Of a stretch of DNA of 64,000 nucleotides, positions 52,132-61,318 are shown in pieces (position 1 is the stretch's first letter; each line of letters begins with the position of its first letter). Where the stretch lies: contig JAZLDH010000002.1 in the NCBI GenBank assembly GCA_045614605.1, forward strand, positions 15,487 to 79,486. The letters are read 5' to 3'. This stretch comes from Onthomorpha sp937906975. GTDB lineage: Bacteria > Bacteroidota > Bacteroidia > Bacteroidales > P3. Under the pieces are notes generated by a model, which made no database searches, was not told the DNA's origin, and saw nothing but the letters and a program-made list of their open reading frames with translations. The position numbers and the translations under genes are program-made.

Positions 52132-54414
52132 ATGAAAAAAACACTATTTTTAATATTCACAATTATAACAACAATAGTTTCAGCACAAACAGGCTCGATA
52201 AGAGGCTTTGTATATGACAAAGAAACAGGAGAGCCAATGATGCTTTCTAACGTAATGTTAGAAAATACCCAAATAGGGACAAGCACAGACGTGAATGGAT
52301 ACTTTGTACTCTCTAAAATAAAAACAGGAAACTACAACATAAAAATCACGACCTTAGGATACGAGACATACATAGCACCAATAAAAATAGAAAAAAACAA
52401 AGTTCTTGCATTAAACATTCACTTAGAGGCCTCAGCCACAGAATTAGATGCAATTGAAATACGAGGCACACAAGAAATAGCAAGAACAGAAAGTCAAGTT
52501 TCGATAGAAAAAATCACATCAAAAGACATACAACAAATCCCTTCAATAGGAGGACAAGCCGACCTTGCACAATACATACAAGTCTTGCCGGGGGTAGTAT
52601 TTTCTGGCGACCAAGGAGGACAACTCTACATCAGAGGAGGCTCAGCCATACACAACAAAGTACTACTTGATGGAATGGTAGTCTATAATCCGTTCCACTC
52701 CATAGGGCTCTTTTCTGTATTTGAAACAGACATAATAAGAAGTGCAGATGTCTATACAGGCGGATTTTCAGCACAATACGGCGGAAGAATATCTTCAGTA
52801 ATGGACATCACAACCAAAGACGGAAACAAAAAACACTTTGCAGGAAAATTAGCAGCCTCAACCTTTGGAGCCAATCTCTTGTTAGAAGGACCAATAGTAA
52901 ATAAACCAAACTACACACTCTCATATATATTATCAGCAAAGAACTCTTACCTATCCAAAACCTCCACTTCCATCTATTCATATATGGATAAAGAATTACC
53001 ATACGACTACTTAGACCTATATGGTAAACTAACCCTTGCCACAGACAATGGAAGCAAGATAAATTTTTTTGGTTTAAACTTCACCGACAAAGTAAACCAA
53101 TACGAAGCCATAGCAGACTTTAATTGGAGCAACAAAGCCTTTGGAACAAACTTCCTTTTATTACCAGGAACCTCCTCAGCCTTAGTAGAAGGTGTGATAG
53201 CATATTCCGATTACACCATGAACATGAAAGAAACCTCCACAAACCAAAACCAAATGAGTAACATAGGAGGATTTAACGTAGGAATGTCCGTTACAAACTT
53301 CTTTGGCGATGACAGATTAAAATACGGAATGGAGATGGAAGGCAGTACAACAAAAACAGCCTACAAACAAAACGACACAATCACAGACTACTCAACAGAA
53401 ATAGGCCTTTATGCAATCTACAAACTAATCTACAAAAAAATACTCATAGAGCCAAGCCTACGACTTAGCTATTACGCCTCACTTGGCAACGCATTCTTAG
53501 AGCCACGCTTATCAGCAAAATGGAATCTTAGTAACAACTTCCGCTTTAAGTTAGCAACAGGAATCTATTCACAAACCTTTCTTGACACAAAAAGCGACAG
53601 AGACATAGTAAACCTTTTCACAGGATACATGACTGTAAATCCCGATTTGAATATTGTAGATTCATTCAGAGGAACCCCAATAGACTCTTACGTACAAACC
53701 TCAAACCACTTTATATTTGGAGCAGAATACGACATATTGCGTAACTTGAATTTGAATGTTGAGCTATATTACAAAACAATGGAAAACTTAGTATCAGCAA
53801 ATCGCGACAGACAATATGCCGATGACGCAGAGCATGCCGACAAACCAGACTACCAAAGAAAAGAATACACAGTAGAGCGAGGCAAAGCATACGGAGCAGA
53901 TTTTTCTTTAAAATACGATGATGGCAGACTATACGTTTGGACAATATACTCTCTTGGAAAAGTAATAAGAGAAGGAGAAATTCAAACCTATTCACCACAT
54001 TACGACCGCCGACACAACGTTAATATACTAATCAACTACCAAATGGGACAAAGTCGCGACTTTGAACTATCACTTCGTTGGAACTACGGAAGTGGATTCC
54101 CATATTCTCCAACAGCCTCAATGGTAGAATTACTTGACTTCTCAAACGGCATAAACTCAAACTTTATCTCACAAAACGGAACACTTACAACCATATACGG
54201 AGACCTAAACTCAGAACGATTACCAAACTATCACCGATTTGATATTTCAGCAAAAAAACGTTTTGACATAGGAAAACGTTCCATTTTAGAAATAAACCTA
54301 AGTGTAACCAATGTTTACAACAGAAATAACCTTTTCTACTACAACCGAATCACCTCAGAAAGAGTAGATCAATTACCAATCATGCCATCACTTGGTATAA
54401 CATACACCTTTTAA
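52132..54414 (+). CDS. TonB-dependent receptor with N-terminal carboxypeptidase-regulatory-like domain
   Basis: Outer-membrane active transporter; substrate unknown. A signal peptide (residues 1-18, VSAQ) is followed by a CarboxypepD_reg-like domain (about 20-105, GSIRGFVYDKETGEPM), a plug domain with LPGVVFSGDQGGQLYIRGG (about 150-170) and a 22-strand-type barrel ending GITYTF with the terminal Phe expected for outer-membrane insertion. At 760 residues it is of the short class rather than the SusC class, and no SusD-like gene adjoins it. A DMT transporter gene follows after 6 bp. Confidence 0.9.
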   Translation: MKKTLFLIFTIITTIVSAQTGSIRGFVYDKETGEPMMLSNVMLENTQIGTSTDVNGYFVLSKIKTGNYNIKITTLGYETYIAPIKIEKNKVLALNIHLEASATELDAIEIRGTQEIARTESQVSIEKITSKDIQQIPSIGGQADLAQYIQVLPGVVFSGDQGGQLYIRGGSAIHNKVLLDGMVVYNPFHSIGLFSVFETDIIRSADVYTGGFSAQYGGRISSVMDITTKDGNKKHFAGKLAASTFGANLLLEGPIVNKPNYTLSYILSAKNSYLSKTSTSIYSYMDKELPYDYLDLYGKLTLATDNGSKINFFGLNFTDKVNQYEAIADFNWSNKAFGTNFLLLPGTSSALVEGVIAYSDYTMNMKETSTNQNQMSNIGGFNVGMSVTNFFGDDRLKYGMEMEGSTTKTAYKQNDTITDYSTEIGLYAIYKLIYKKILIEPSLRLSYYASLGNAFLEPRLSAKWNLSNNFRFKLATGIYSQTFLDTKSDRDIVNLFTGYMTVNPDLNIVDSFRGTPIDSYVQTSNHFIFGAEYDILRNLNLNVELYYKTMENLVSANRDRQYADDAEHADKPDYQRKEYTVERGKAYGADFSLKYDDGRLYVWTIYSLGKVIREGEIQTYSPHYDRRHNVNILINYQMGQSRDFELSLRWNYGSGFPYSPTASMVELLDFSNGINSNFISQNGTLTTIYGDLNSERLPNYHRFDISAKKRFDIGKRSILEINLSVTNVYNRNNLFYYNRITSERVDQLPIMPSLGITYTF

Positions 54415-54420
54415 CAAACA

Positions 54421-55335
54421 TTGATGAAACAAACCAATAATCAAAGAACGCTAATCGCATACATTGCGATAATTCTCTCAATGATATTTTGGGGAATTAG
54501 TTTTGTGTGGACAAAAGAGCTGCTAAACGCAAACTTTCCTGTCTTTCTCATACTCACAACACGTCTTTTAATATCCTCAATACTTATGTTTACGACCTTT
54601 TTCCTTTTGCACAAATTGGAAAAAATACAAAAAAAAGACATATACAAGTTTTTGCTTTTATCCTTCTTTGAACCCTTTCTCTATTTTGTGGGAGAAAATT
54701 TCAGCATGCACTATGTAGATGCAAGTTTTGCTGCAATAATGATAGCCCTTTTGCCGATAGTAAATCCTATAGCATTGTATATTTTCAACAAAGAAAAGAT
54801 AGGTTGGAATCTACTCTTTGGAGTTATAATCTCAATTGTAGGAATAACAATAATGAGCATAAACCCAGAGGGACAAATCACAATCTCTTGGCAAGGAGTC
54901 TTGCTATTGCTTTTAGCAGTCTTTGCAGGAGCGGGTTACACCATAATCCTTTCAAGACTTATCCATAAATACTCCCCAATAACCATTACAACCTATCAAA
55001 ATATCATAGGAATATTTTATTTTTTACCATGCCTATTAATATTTGACTTAGGAAAAATTTCCTCTGTTGCATGGAGCACAGAAGCAATCATAAGCCTAAT
55101 ACTTTTAGCAGTCTTTTGCTCATCAGGAGCCTTTATGCTCTACTCATACGGAGCGAAAATAATCTCAGTACTAAAAGTAAGCGTATTCACAAATGCAATA
55201 CCAGTAGTAACAATCATAGTAGCAGTAATCTTAGGACAAGAACAATTCTCCATTCCCAAAATATTAGGAATAGTAATCGTTGTTTTAGGCTTACTACTTA
55301 CTCAATTTGGTTTTAATAAAAAGAAAAAAATATGA
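54421..55335 (+). CDS. EamA-type DMT-family transporter
   Basis: Inner-membrane permease with about ten helices in two EamA repeats (residues about 10-145 and 155-300). Typical segments are IFWGISFVWTKELL in helix 1, and LGIVIVVLGLLLTQFG in the last helix. Substrate unknown; family members export amino acids, nucleosides or polyamines. Its stop overlaps the start of aguB by 4 bp (ATGA), so it belongs to the putrescine gene group; polyamine or precursor transport is a reasonable guess but only inferred. Confidence 0.85.
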   Translation: MMKQTNNQRTLIAYIAIILSMIFWGISFVWTKELLNANFPVFLILTTRLLISSILMFTTFFLLHKLEKIQKKDIYKFLLLSFFEPFLYFVGENFSMHYVDASFAAIMIALLPIVNPIALYIFNKEKIGWNLLFGVIISIVGITIMSINPEGQITISWQGVLLLLLAVFAGAGYTIILSRLIHKYSPITITTYQNIIGIFYFLPCLLIFDLGKISSVAWSTEAIISLILLAVFCSSGAFMLYSYGAKIISVLKVSVFTNAIPVVTIIVAVILGQEQFSIPKILGIVIVVLGLLLTQFGFNKKKKI

Positions 55336-56192
55336 AAGTAAACGTAGGATTGATTCAGATGACTTGTCAAAAAGACAAACAATCTAATATAGAAAAAACA
55401 ATATCAAAGATAAGAGAATGTGCAGCCAAAGGAGCAAACATAATATGCCTACAAGAATTATTTGCCTCTTTGTATTTCTGTGATGTAGAAGACTATGAAA
55501 ACTTCAAATTAGCAGAAGAAATTCCAGGGAACACCACAAAAATTCTTTCCGACTTAGCAAAAGAATTAGGAGTAGTGATAATAGCCTCATTATTTGAAAA
55601 ACGCATGAAAGGACTCTATCACAACACAGTTGCAGTCCTTGATGCAGACGGAGAATACCTTGGAAAATACAGAAAAATGCACATACCAGACGACCCAGGC
55701 TATTATGAAAAATTCTATTTCACGCCAGGCGACTTAGGATACAAAGTATTCAACACCAAATTTGGCAACATAGGAGTTTTAATCTGCTGGGATCAATGGT
55801 ATCCTGAAGCAAGCCGAATCACAGCCCTAAAAGGAGCAGACATATTGTTCTATCCAACAGCCATAGGTTGGGATATATCGCAAGACGAAGCCACAAACAC
55901 AGAACAATACAACGCATGGCAAACCATTCAACGCTCTCACGCAATAGCAAACGGCGTTCACACAGTTTCTGTCAATAGAGTAGGACAAGAAGGCAACATG
56001 AAATTCTGGGGAGGTAGCTTTGTATCAAATCCATTTGGCACTTTACTTCACAAATCCTCACACACCGAAGAAGACATAGCCGTAATAGAAATAGAAACCC
56101 AGCAAACAGACCACTACCGCATACATTGGCCATATTTAAGAGACAGAAGAATAGACTCTTACTCAGAAATAACAAAACGTTGTATAGATTAA
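55332..56192 (+). CDS. aguB: N-carbamoylputrescine amidase
   Basis: Nitrilase-superfamily enzyme that hydrolyses N-carbamoylputrescine to putrescine. The 286-residue protein has the Glu-Lys-Cys triad: Glu42 in CLQELFASLYFC, Lys115 in GKYRKMHIPD, and Cys152 in GVLICWDQWYPEA. The FYFTPGD and YPTAIGWD segments are typical of the AguB branch. Translationally coupled to the upstream transporter; aguA follows 17 bp later, completing the agmatine-to-putrescine route. Confidence 0.94.
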   Translation: MKVNVGLIQMTCQKDKQSNIEKTISKIRECAAKGANIICLQELFASLYFCDVEDYENFKLAEEIPGNTTKILSDLAKELGVVIIASLFEKRMKGLYHNTVAVLDADGEYLGKYRKMHIPDDPGYYEKFYFTPGDLGYKVFNTKFGNIGVLICWDQWYPEASRITALKGADILFYPTAIGWDISQDEATNTEQYNAWQTIQRSHAIANGVHTVSVNRVGQEGNMKFWGGSFVSNPFGTLLHKSSHTEEDIAVIEIETQQTDHYRIHWPYLRDRRIDSYSEITKRCID

Positions 56193-56209
56193 AAAACACG
56201 AAAATAAGA

Positions 56210-57238
56210 ATGAAAACACCAAAAGACTTAGGATTTATTTTTCCTGCCGAATGGGAAAAACACGAAAGCACATGGTTGAGTTATCCTCACAACGAAAACT
56301 CATGGCCCGACAAGATAGAAACAATATTTCCATCATATAACCAATTCATAGCCGAACTCTCAAAAGGAGAAAAAGTAAATATAAACATACAAGACCAAAA
56401 AACACAAGACCTTGTAAGTGCACAATTACAAGAAATAGGCACAAAAATGGAGAATATACACTTTCATCGATTTCTTACAAACGATGCTTGGTGTAGAGAC
56501 CACGGTCCAGCCTTTGTATTAAAGAGCAACCAAAAAGCAATCGTAAATTGGGACTACAACGCATGGGGAGGAAAATACCCTTGCGAATTAGACAACCAAA
56601 TCCCAATGCAAATAGCCAATCACTTAGGCCTTGAAGTATTCCACCCACACATAATAATGGAAGGAGGCTCCATAGACGTAAACGGAAAAGGCACACTAAT
56701 AACCACAACAGCATGTTTGCTAAATGAAAATCGTAATCCAAACCTCTCACAAGCCGAAATAGAAGAAAAACTATGCAATTACTACAATGTAGATAACGTA
56801 ATATGGTTAGCAGACGGTATAGAAGGCGACGATACTGACGGACACGTAGATGACATTACACGATTTGTAAACCAAGACACAGTAATAACCGTTGTAGAGA
56901 AAGACAAAAACGATGAAAACTACTCTCCACTACAAGACAACCTAAAACTCCTTTCAAAAGCACGCTTAGAAAACGGAAAACAACTAAACATCGTAGAACT
57001 ACCTATGCCAAATCCTGTAATATGGGAAGACCAACGCTTACCAGCCTCATACGCTAACTTCTATATTGCGAACTATGGCGTAATAGTTCCTTTATATAAA
57101 TGTCCACAAGACCAAGAAGCAATGGATATACTTAGCAAACTATTTACCGATAGAAAGGTTATAGGCATAGACTCCACAGATATAATATGGGGATTAGGAA
57201 GTTTCCACTGCTTATCACAACAAGAACCAGCCTTATAA
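56210..57238 (+). CDS. aguA: Agmatine deiminase
   Basis: Converts agmatine to N-carbamoylputrescine and ammonia. The 342-residue protein has the family opening FIFPAEWEKHESTWLSYP, the NDAWCRDHGPAF segment, MEGGSIDVNGKGTL, GDDTDGHVDDI and the catalytic Cys334 in GSFHCLSQQ. The open frame reaches back to 56126 inside aguB, but the ATG at 56210 matches the family start. Arginine decarboxylase, which would supply agmatine, is not in the window. Confidence 0.96.
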   Translation: MKTPKDLGFIFPAEWEKHESTWLSYPHNENSWPDKIETIFPSYNQFIAELSKGEKVNINIQDQKTQDLVSAQLQEIGTKMENIHFHRFLTNDAWCRDHGPAFVLKSNQKAIVNWDYNAWGGKYPCELDNQIPMQIANHLGLEVFHPHIIMEGGSIDVNGKGTLITTTACLLNENRNPNLSQAEIEEKLCNYYNVDNVIWLADGIEGDDTDGHVDDITRFVNQDTVITVVEKDKNDENYSPLQDNLKLLSKARLENGKQLNIVELPMPNPVIWEDQRLPASYANFYIANYGVIVPLYKCPQDQEAMDILSKLFTDRKVIGIDSTDIIWGLGSFHCLSQQEPAL

Positions 57239-57252
57239 AATAATAAAACAAT

Positions 57253-58974
57253 ATGAAAAAGATAATATCAATTCTAATAGTAGTTTTATTTTCTAACCTT
57301 GCGTTTTCGCAATCTGTTTACAGCCTTTCGGTAGAAATAAACTACGACTCCATATTTTCCTTAGATGGAAAATACTTTGCAGTCAAGCAAAACGGAAAAT
57401 GGGGTGTTGTAAAAGACAGAAAACAAATAATCCCATGCCAATATCAAGGCATTGACGCCTTAGGCGATGGAGTAATCTCAGTTATAGAAGGAGATAAAAT
57501 AGGCTTTGTTGATACCTTAGGCAATCTACTCATAGAGCCAAGCTACATAATAGAAAAGACAATTTTCCCAGAAGACAAATCCCAAATCAATGTCTTTGAC
57601 AACGGAGCTTGCCTTGTAGAAGTAGAAGGGCGCTATCAGTTAATTGACAAACAAAACCGCCAAATCATACCACAAGAATATGAGATTTGTTCACGAGTTG
57701 GCGATGCTCTTGCAATCAAGAAAGACGGAAAATTTGGAATAGCAAACAGCAAAGGTAAAATCCTGCTATATCCACAATACCTTGACATATCAATTTTGAT
57801 AGAAAGCAAGCTTTATTCCTACAAACAAATAACAAACTCTGGAATGCCAATGTTTGGCTTAATCAATGGCAAAGGAGAAATCCTAACACCTGCAATATAT
57901 GCCGACTTTGGACTATACAACGGAAAACAAGCCACCTATTTAAAAGCCTATACCGAACAAGGAGGACAAGCACTCTTAGATGAAGAAGGCAACATCATTG
58001 TTCCGCCAATCTATCAAGTAATCCTGCCAACCGCTTTACCTAAATATTTTTCCATAACCCAAAACCTTGAACAAGGAATCATAGGAAGCGACAGCGTGAT
58101 ATACGTTCCGCCTGCATACGAGAGAGTAGAAATCAAAATAACTACCGACACCTTTTTCTTAGCACACAAAGAAAACAAAACCTACATTTACAACGACTCA
58201 CAAAAGCACATCGCCACCATAGAAGGCACAATACTTGACATATCGAGCGATAAAAACTCAAACGTATATTTCGTAATAGAGAAAAACTTCTCATACGGCA
58301 TACAAGACAAAGAAGGAAAATGGATAATAGATGCCACATACGATGAAATCCTATCAATAATAGGCGATAGAATCTGTTTTCGTAAAAAAGACAAATGGGG
58401 AGTTGTCGATATGAACAACCAAATCGTTGTGCCATTCCAATACAAAGAAGCAAAACTATCCCCATCAAAAAAATTCTGTGTGCTATACGATGGCAAAAAA
58501 GACTCAAAACTTCTCAACGACCAAGGAGAAATTTTCACCTTTGCCAAAACCCAATCCCTAATGCTAACCAACACCTATGCAGAGTATAAAGACAACAAAA
58601 CAAGAGAAAGACTCTATGCAAACGGTCAGCACCAACCAAAACAATTCCTTTCAATCAAAGGCCTTTCAAACGGAATCGTTATAGCCAAAACCGCAGAAGG
58701 AATATCCTACTTTGCAGAAAAAGACTTCTCACCACTAACCACAAACAACTATCAAGCAGCAGGAGTATTCTTCAACAAAGAAGCCTTAGTATATCAAGAC
58801 AATAAAATAAAGGTAATAAACGACAAATTCCAAGAACAATCCGTTCTTATTTCAGAGCCAATAGAAAACGTAGAAATGCAACTAAACTACATAGGATTGA
58901 GCGCACACACAGGAGCGGACTATTACATTATTAAAAACAAAAACAAATACGGAGTAATAAACATAAAACAATAA
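57253..58974 (+). CDS. Secreted WG-repeat protein
   Basis: Exported beta-repeat protein, probably a surface or periplasmic binding scaffold. A signal peptide (to about residue 20, AFSQ) is followed by about nine WG-type repeats such as NGKWGVVKDRKQIIPCQY, GDKIGFVDTLGNLLIEP, DGKFGIANSKGKILL, KDKWGVVDMNNQIVVP and the last partial KNKYGVINIK at the C-terminus. It is 14 bp after aguA and 3 bp before the DUF4831 gene. Function unknown. Confidence 0.88.
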   Translation: MKKIISILIVVLFSNLAFSQSVYSLSVEINYDSIFSLDGKYFAVKQNGKWGVVKDRKQIIPCQYQGIDALGDGVISVIEGDKIGFVDTLGNLLIEPSYIIEKTIFPEDKSQINVFDNGACLVEVEGRYQLIDKQNRQIIPQEYEICSRVGDALAIKKDGKFGIANSKGKILLYPQYLDISILIESKLYSYKQITNSGMPMFGLINGKGEILTPAIYADFGLYNGKQATYLKAYTEQGGQALLDEEGNIIVPPIYQVILPTALPKYFSITQNLEQGIIGSDSVIYVPPAYERVEIKITTDTFFLAHKENKTYIYNDSQKHIATIEGTILDISSDKNSNVYFVIEKNFSYGIQDKEGKWIIDATYDEILSIIGDRICFRKKDKWGVVDMNNQIVVPFQYKEAKLSPSKKFCVLYDGKKDSKLLNDQGEIFTFAKTQSLMLTNTYAEYKDNKTRERLYANGQHQPKQFLSIKGLSNGIVIAKTAEGISYFAEKDFSPLTTNNYQAAGVFFNKEALVYQDNKIKVINDKFQEQSVLISEPIENVEMQLNYIGLSAHTGADYYIIKNKNKYGVINIKQ

Positions 58975-58977
58975 ATT

Positions 58978-60090
58978 ATGAAAAAAAGCGTAAAACAACT
59001 ATTACTAATAGCAATAGCAACCTTGTGCGGAGTGAATCTATCAGCACAAAGCTATCGTTCATTCACAACCGACAAAGTATCCTTTGATGCAAAGGGAGTA
59101 TATTACACCCTACCAAAAACAGAAATTATCTTCAAAGTAAAAGTAGAGAAAATACAAGAAAGCAAAGGAGTCTTTGCCGATTATGCCTATATGATAGGAG
59201 CAAAAAACATCATCATAAACGATGCAGTAAAATACAAGATAAAAGACATAAAAATCTCTACACGTCCCGTAGGCGATAAAGACAATATCTATTTCCTAAG
59301 CACAACAGGCAACCTTGCAATCAACAAAACACAAGAAGGAGCCTTACTTTCAATAGGCGAGGGAGTGAAAGTGGTAAATGAAAACAAAGAAGGAAAATGC
59401 AGAGACCACAAATGCAAAAAAGAAACCACACCACAAACCAACTATCCAGCAATATACGAACACAAACTCTTAAAACAAGGCAAATTAGATGCGATGCCAA
59501 CTCTCACAGCCGCTAAAGCAGTAGAAAAAATAGAAGAATTAAGAGAAAAACAAATAGACGTATTATCGGGCAATGTAGATGGTACATATATGAACAACTC
59601 AATAGAATATATGTATAAGCAATTAGACCAAATGATAGCAGGCTATGTATCTCTATTCACAGGAGAAAGCACCTTTGAAGAAACAGAATACATCTTCACC
59701 CTAACACCCGATAAACCACTCATAGTAGAAGAAGACCTATTGCTTGGAGTCTTTAAATTCTCAGAAGAAGAAGGCGTGTTGGCACTTAACCACAAAAGCT
59801 CAGCACCAATAGTGGCAGTGAAAATCCACTCACTAAACACCACAAAAGAGTATGAAAAAATAGAAGAGCAAAAGAAGAGAGACGAAAGCCTACAAAAACA
59901 AATAGCGAAAAAAGGAGTTGGCTTATACTATCGCATACCAGAAATGGTAGAGCTAAGCATTGACTTTGACGGCAAGCGTTATTTCAAAACAACTCACCTA
60001 AGCCAATTTGGAGTTGTGTCATATATGATGAACTCTCCAAGCAGAATAACCTTCAAACCACAAACCGGAGCATTGAAAATTGTAGAATAG
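58978..60090 (+). CDS. DUF4831 family secreted protein
   Basis: Exported protein of unknown function, 370 residues. A signal peptide (to about residue 23, NLSAQ) precedes GVYYTLPKTEIIFKVKVEK, the hallmark opening of DUF4831. A YMIGAKNIIINDAVKYKI segment and a C-terminal GLYYRIPEMVELSIDFDG domain follow. A short Cys/His cluster (CRDHKC) lies near residue 142. It is the last gene of the run and a terminator follows. Confidence 0.85.
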   Translation: MKKSVKQLLLIAIATLCGVNLSAQSYRSFTTDKVSFDAKGVYYTLPKTEIIFKVKVEKIQESKGVFADYAYMIGAKNIIINDAVKYKIKDIKISTRPVGDKDNIYFLSTTGNLAINKTQEGALLSIGEGVKVVNENKEGKCRDHKCKKETTPQTNYPAIYEHKLLKQGKLDAMPTLTAAKAVEKIEELREKQIDVLSGNVDGTYMNNSIEYMYKQLDQMIAGYVSLFTGESTFEETEYIFTLTPDKPLIVEEDLLLGVFKFSEEEGVLALNHKSSAPIVAVKIHSLNTTKEYEKIEEQKKRDESLQKQIAKKGVGLYYRIPEMVELSIDFDGKRYFKTTHLSQFGVVSYMMNSPSRITFKPQTGALKIVE

Positions 60091-60116
60091 CAACTGTTTT
60101 TAATGTTTTTTTTCTA

Positions 60117-60150
60117 AGGCTTGAAAGTTTTTTTTCAAGCCTTTTTTTTG
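60117..60150. terminator. Terminator after the DUF4831 gene
   Basis: AAGGCTTGAA (60117-60126) pairs with TTCAAGCCTT (60134-60143), flanked by long T and A/T runs. Probably also serves the minus-strand DUF1016 remnant. Confidence 0.88.
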
Positions 60151-60167
60151 TTAATACTCTTTTATAA

Positions 60168-60930
60168 TTATTCTTTATCCTCTATGATGAGTTGTTGTAA
60201 TAAGAAAATATCTTTTTGTTTTTCAATCTCTCTACGCAATTCCTCTTCTGAAGGTAAAATAGGAATCGTTTTACAAAAGCAAAACCACGCCCCATCTCTC
60301 CATAATAAAATCTTGAAGATGATTAATAATAGCAGTTTCTAATTCTTTTTCAGAAAAACTATTATCTTGCTTGAATCCTAAAAACTCAGCAACAATAGGG
60401 CTTTTAAGAAGTTCAAGTTTATTTGGATTATCTTCTTTCATTGGTAATTTAGGCTGACTAAAATGTCGTTCAAAATACTGAGTGCTTATATTTCTATCAA
60501 GCGTCCTTACGCTCCACATTTCTAGTGAAGCAGTTTCTAAATACCAACGAATACTTACATCAGAATCAACCCTTAAAGCAGTAAGAATATGAGACCAAGT
60601 AAGATTTTGCAAACGTGTTTGCAAAATCTGTAGGTTATCAATAGTAAGATAAAATTTTCTAAAATAAGCAAGGTATCTTTTGCTAAAGCCTTTGCCATAT
60701 TTAAAAGTTAGTTCTTTTGATAGATGTTCAATTATACGTTTACCATATTCGGCTCTCTCATTTCCATTTTGTTCCTCAATAACAATTCTCTCTCCAATTT
60801 TCCAATAAGTTTCTATCATTGAATTATTAACTGCGCTATAAGCTTTTTGGCGACCTGCTTCAATAATAGAACAAACTTCATTAACAAATTCCTTATTGAC
60901 AAGATTATGTGTCATCTTATTATCTTTCAT
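60168..60930 (-). pseudogene. DUF1016/YhcG-type nuclease remnant: N-domain intact, catalytic domain lost, frameshifted
   Basis: The intact open part (60271-60930, 219 codons) is the DUF1016 N-terminal domain: YWKIGERIVIEEQNGNERAEYGKRIIEHLSKEL, split here at residues 42-74, then FGKGFSKRY-like, LTWSHILTALRV and EFLGFKQDNSFSEKELETAI. It stops abnormally after NHLQDFIMERWG. In the next frame the expected continuation MGRGFAFVKR is readable from 60295. A third frame then gives ILPSEEELRREIEKQ, ending at 60168, which resembles the extreme C-terminus of the family. The PDDEXK nuclease core that should lie between (about 120 residues) is absent. The gene thus shows a frameshift and an internal deletion. 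A promoter (TACCTTTG) survives. Confidence 0.85.
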
Positions 60931-60957
60931 ATTTAAAGGTTGTATTTTACTTTACTG

Positions 60958-60965
60958 CAAAGGTA
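60958..60965 (-). promoter_or_regulatory. -7 box (TACCTTTG) of the DUF1016 remnant
   Basis: TAnnTTTG match 27 bp before the start codon. Confidence 0.6.
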
Positions 60966-61050
60966 ATAAAAATAATTTTTACTTATTTTTTTAAAAGTTT
61001 TTTAAAAGAAAGTTCTCTGAAATCAAGCCTTTTTTTTGCTGAAATTATTT

Positions 61051-61118
61051 CTTAGGAATCGTAAATTTTTTCTTAGGATTAGAAAATTTTTTCTTAGGAA
61101 TTTTAAATTATTTCTTAG
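61051..61118. repeat. 21-bp phased C-WWW-G array H (4 units)
   Basis: CTTAG at 61051, 61072, 61093 and 61114: four identical pentamers in one orientation, exactly 21 bp apart, each in the context ATTTCTTAG or TTTTCTTAGGA, with AAATTTT spacers. The clearest array of the family. It lies in the 388-bp divergent gap between the DUF1016 remnant and the BspA-like gene; apart from it that gap holds only the two promoters. Confidence 0.85.
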
Positions 61119-61257
61119 AGAAAATTTACCCTCTCACGTTCTATGGTCTATAAGTCCGAATATCAAAATGTTATGTATTTGATGTAAACTCCTTATCCTC
61201 CGATTGTAAGACCATTACCAAAGGATTGTAATAGCCTTACAATAACTTCGTAATTTT

Positions 61258-61287
61258 TTTGTATATTTCAAAAAAATTGTACCTTTG
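61258..61287 (+). promoter_or_regulatory. Promoter of the BspA-like gene
   Basis: TTTG at 61258-61261, 18 bp spacer, TACCTTTG at 61280-61287, 31 bp before the start. Confidence 0.75.
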
Positions 61288-61318
61288 CACGTTAAACCTT
61301 TTAAAACATTTAAAAAAT

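Noticed and set aside
60121..60342. Plus-strand open frame of 73 codons after the DUF4831 terminator
   Set aside because: Starts inside the terminator and is antisense to the frameshifted DUF1016 remnant, whose three-frame reading explains the sequence better.
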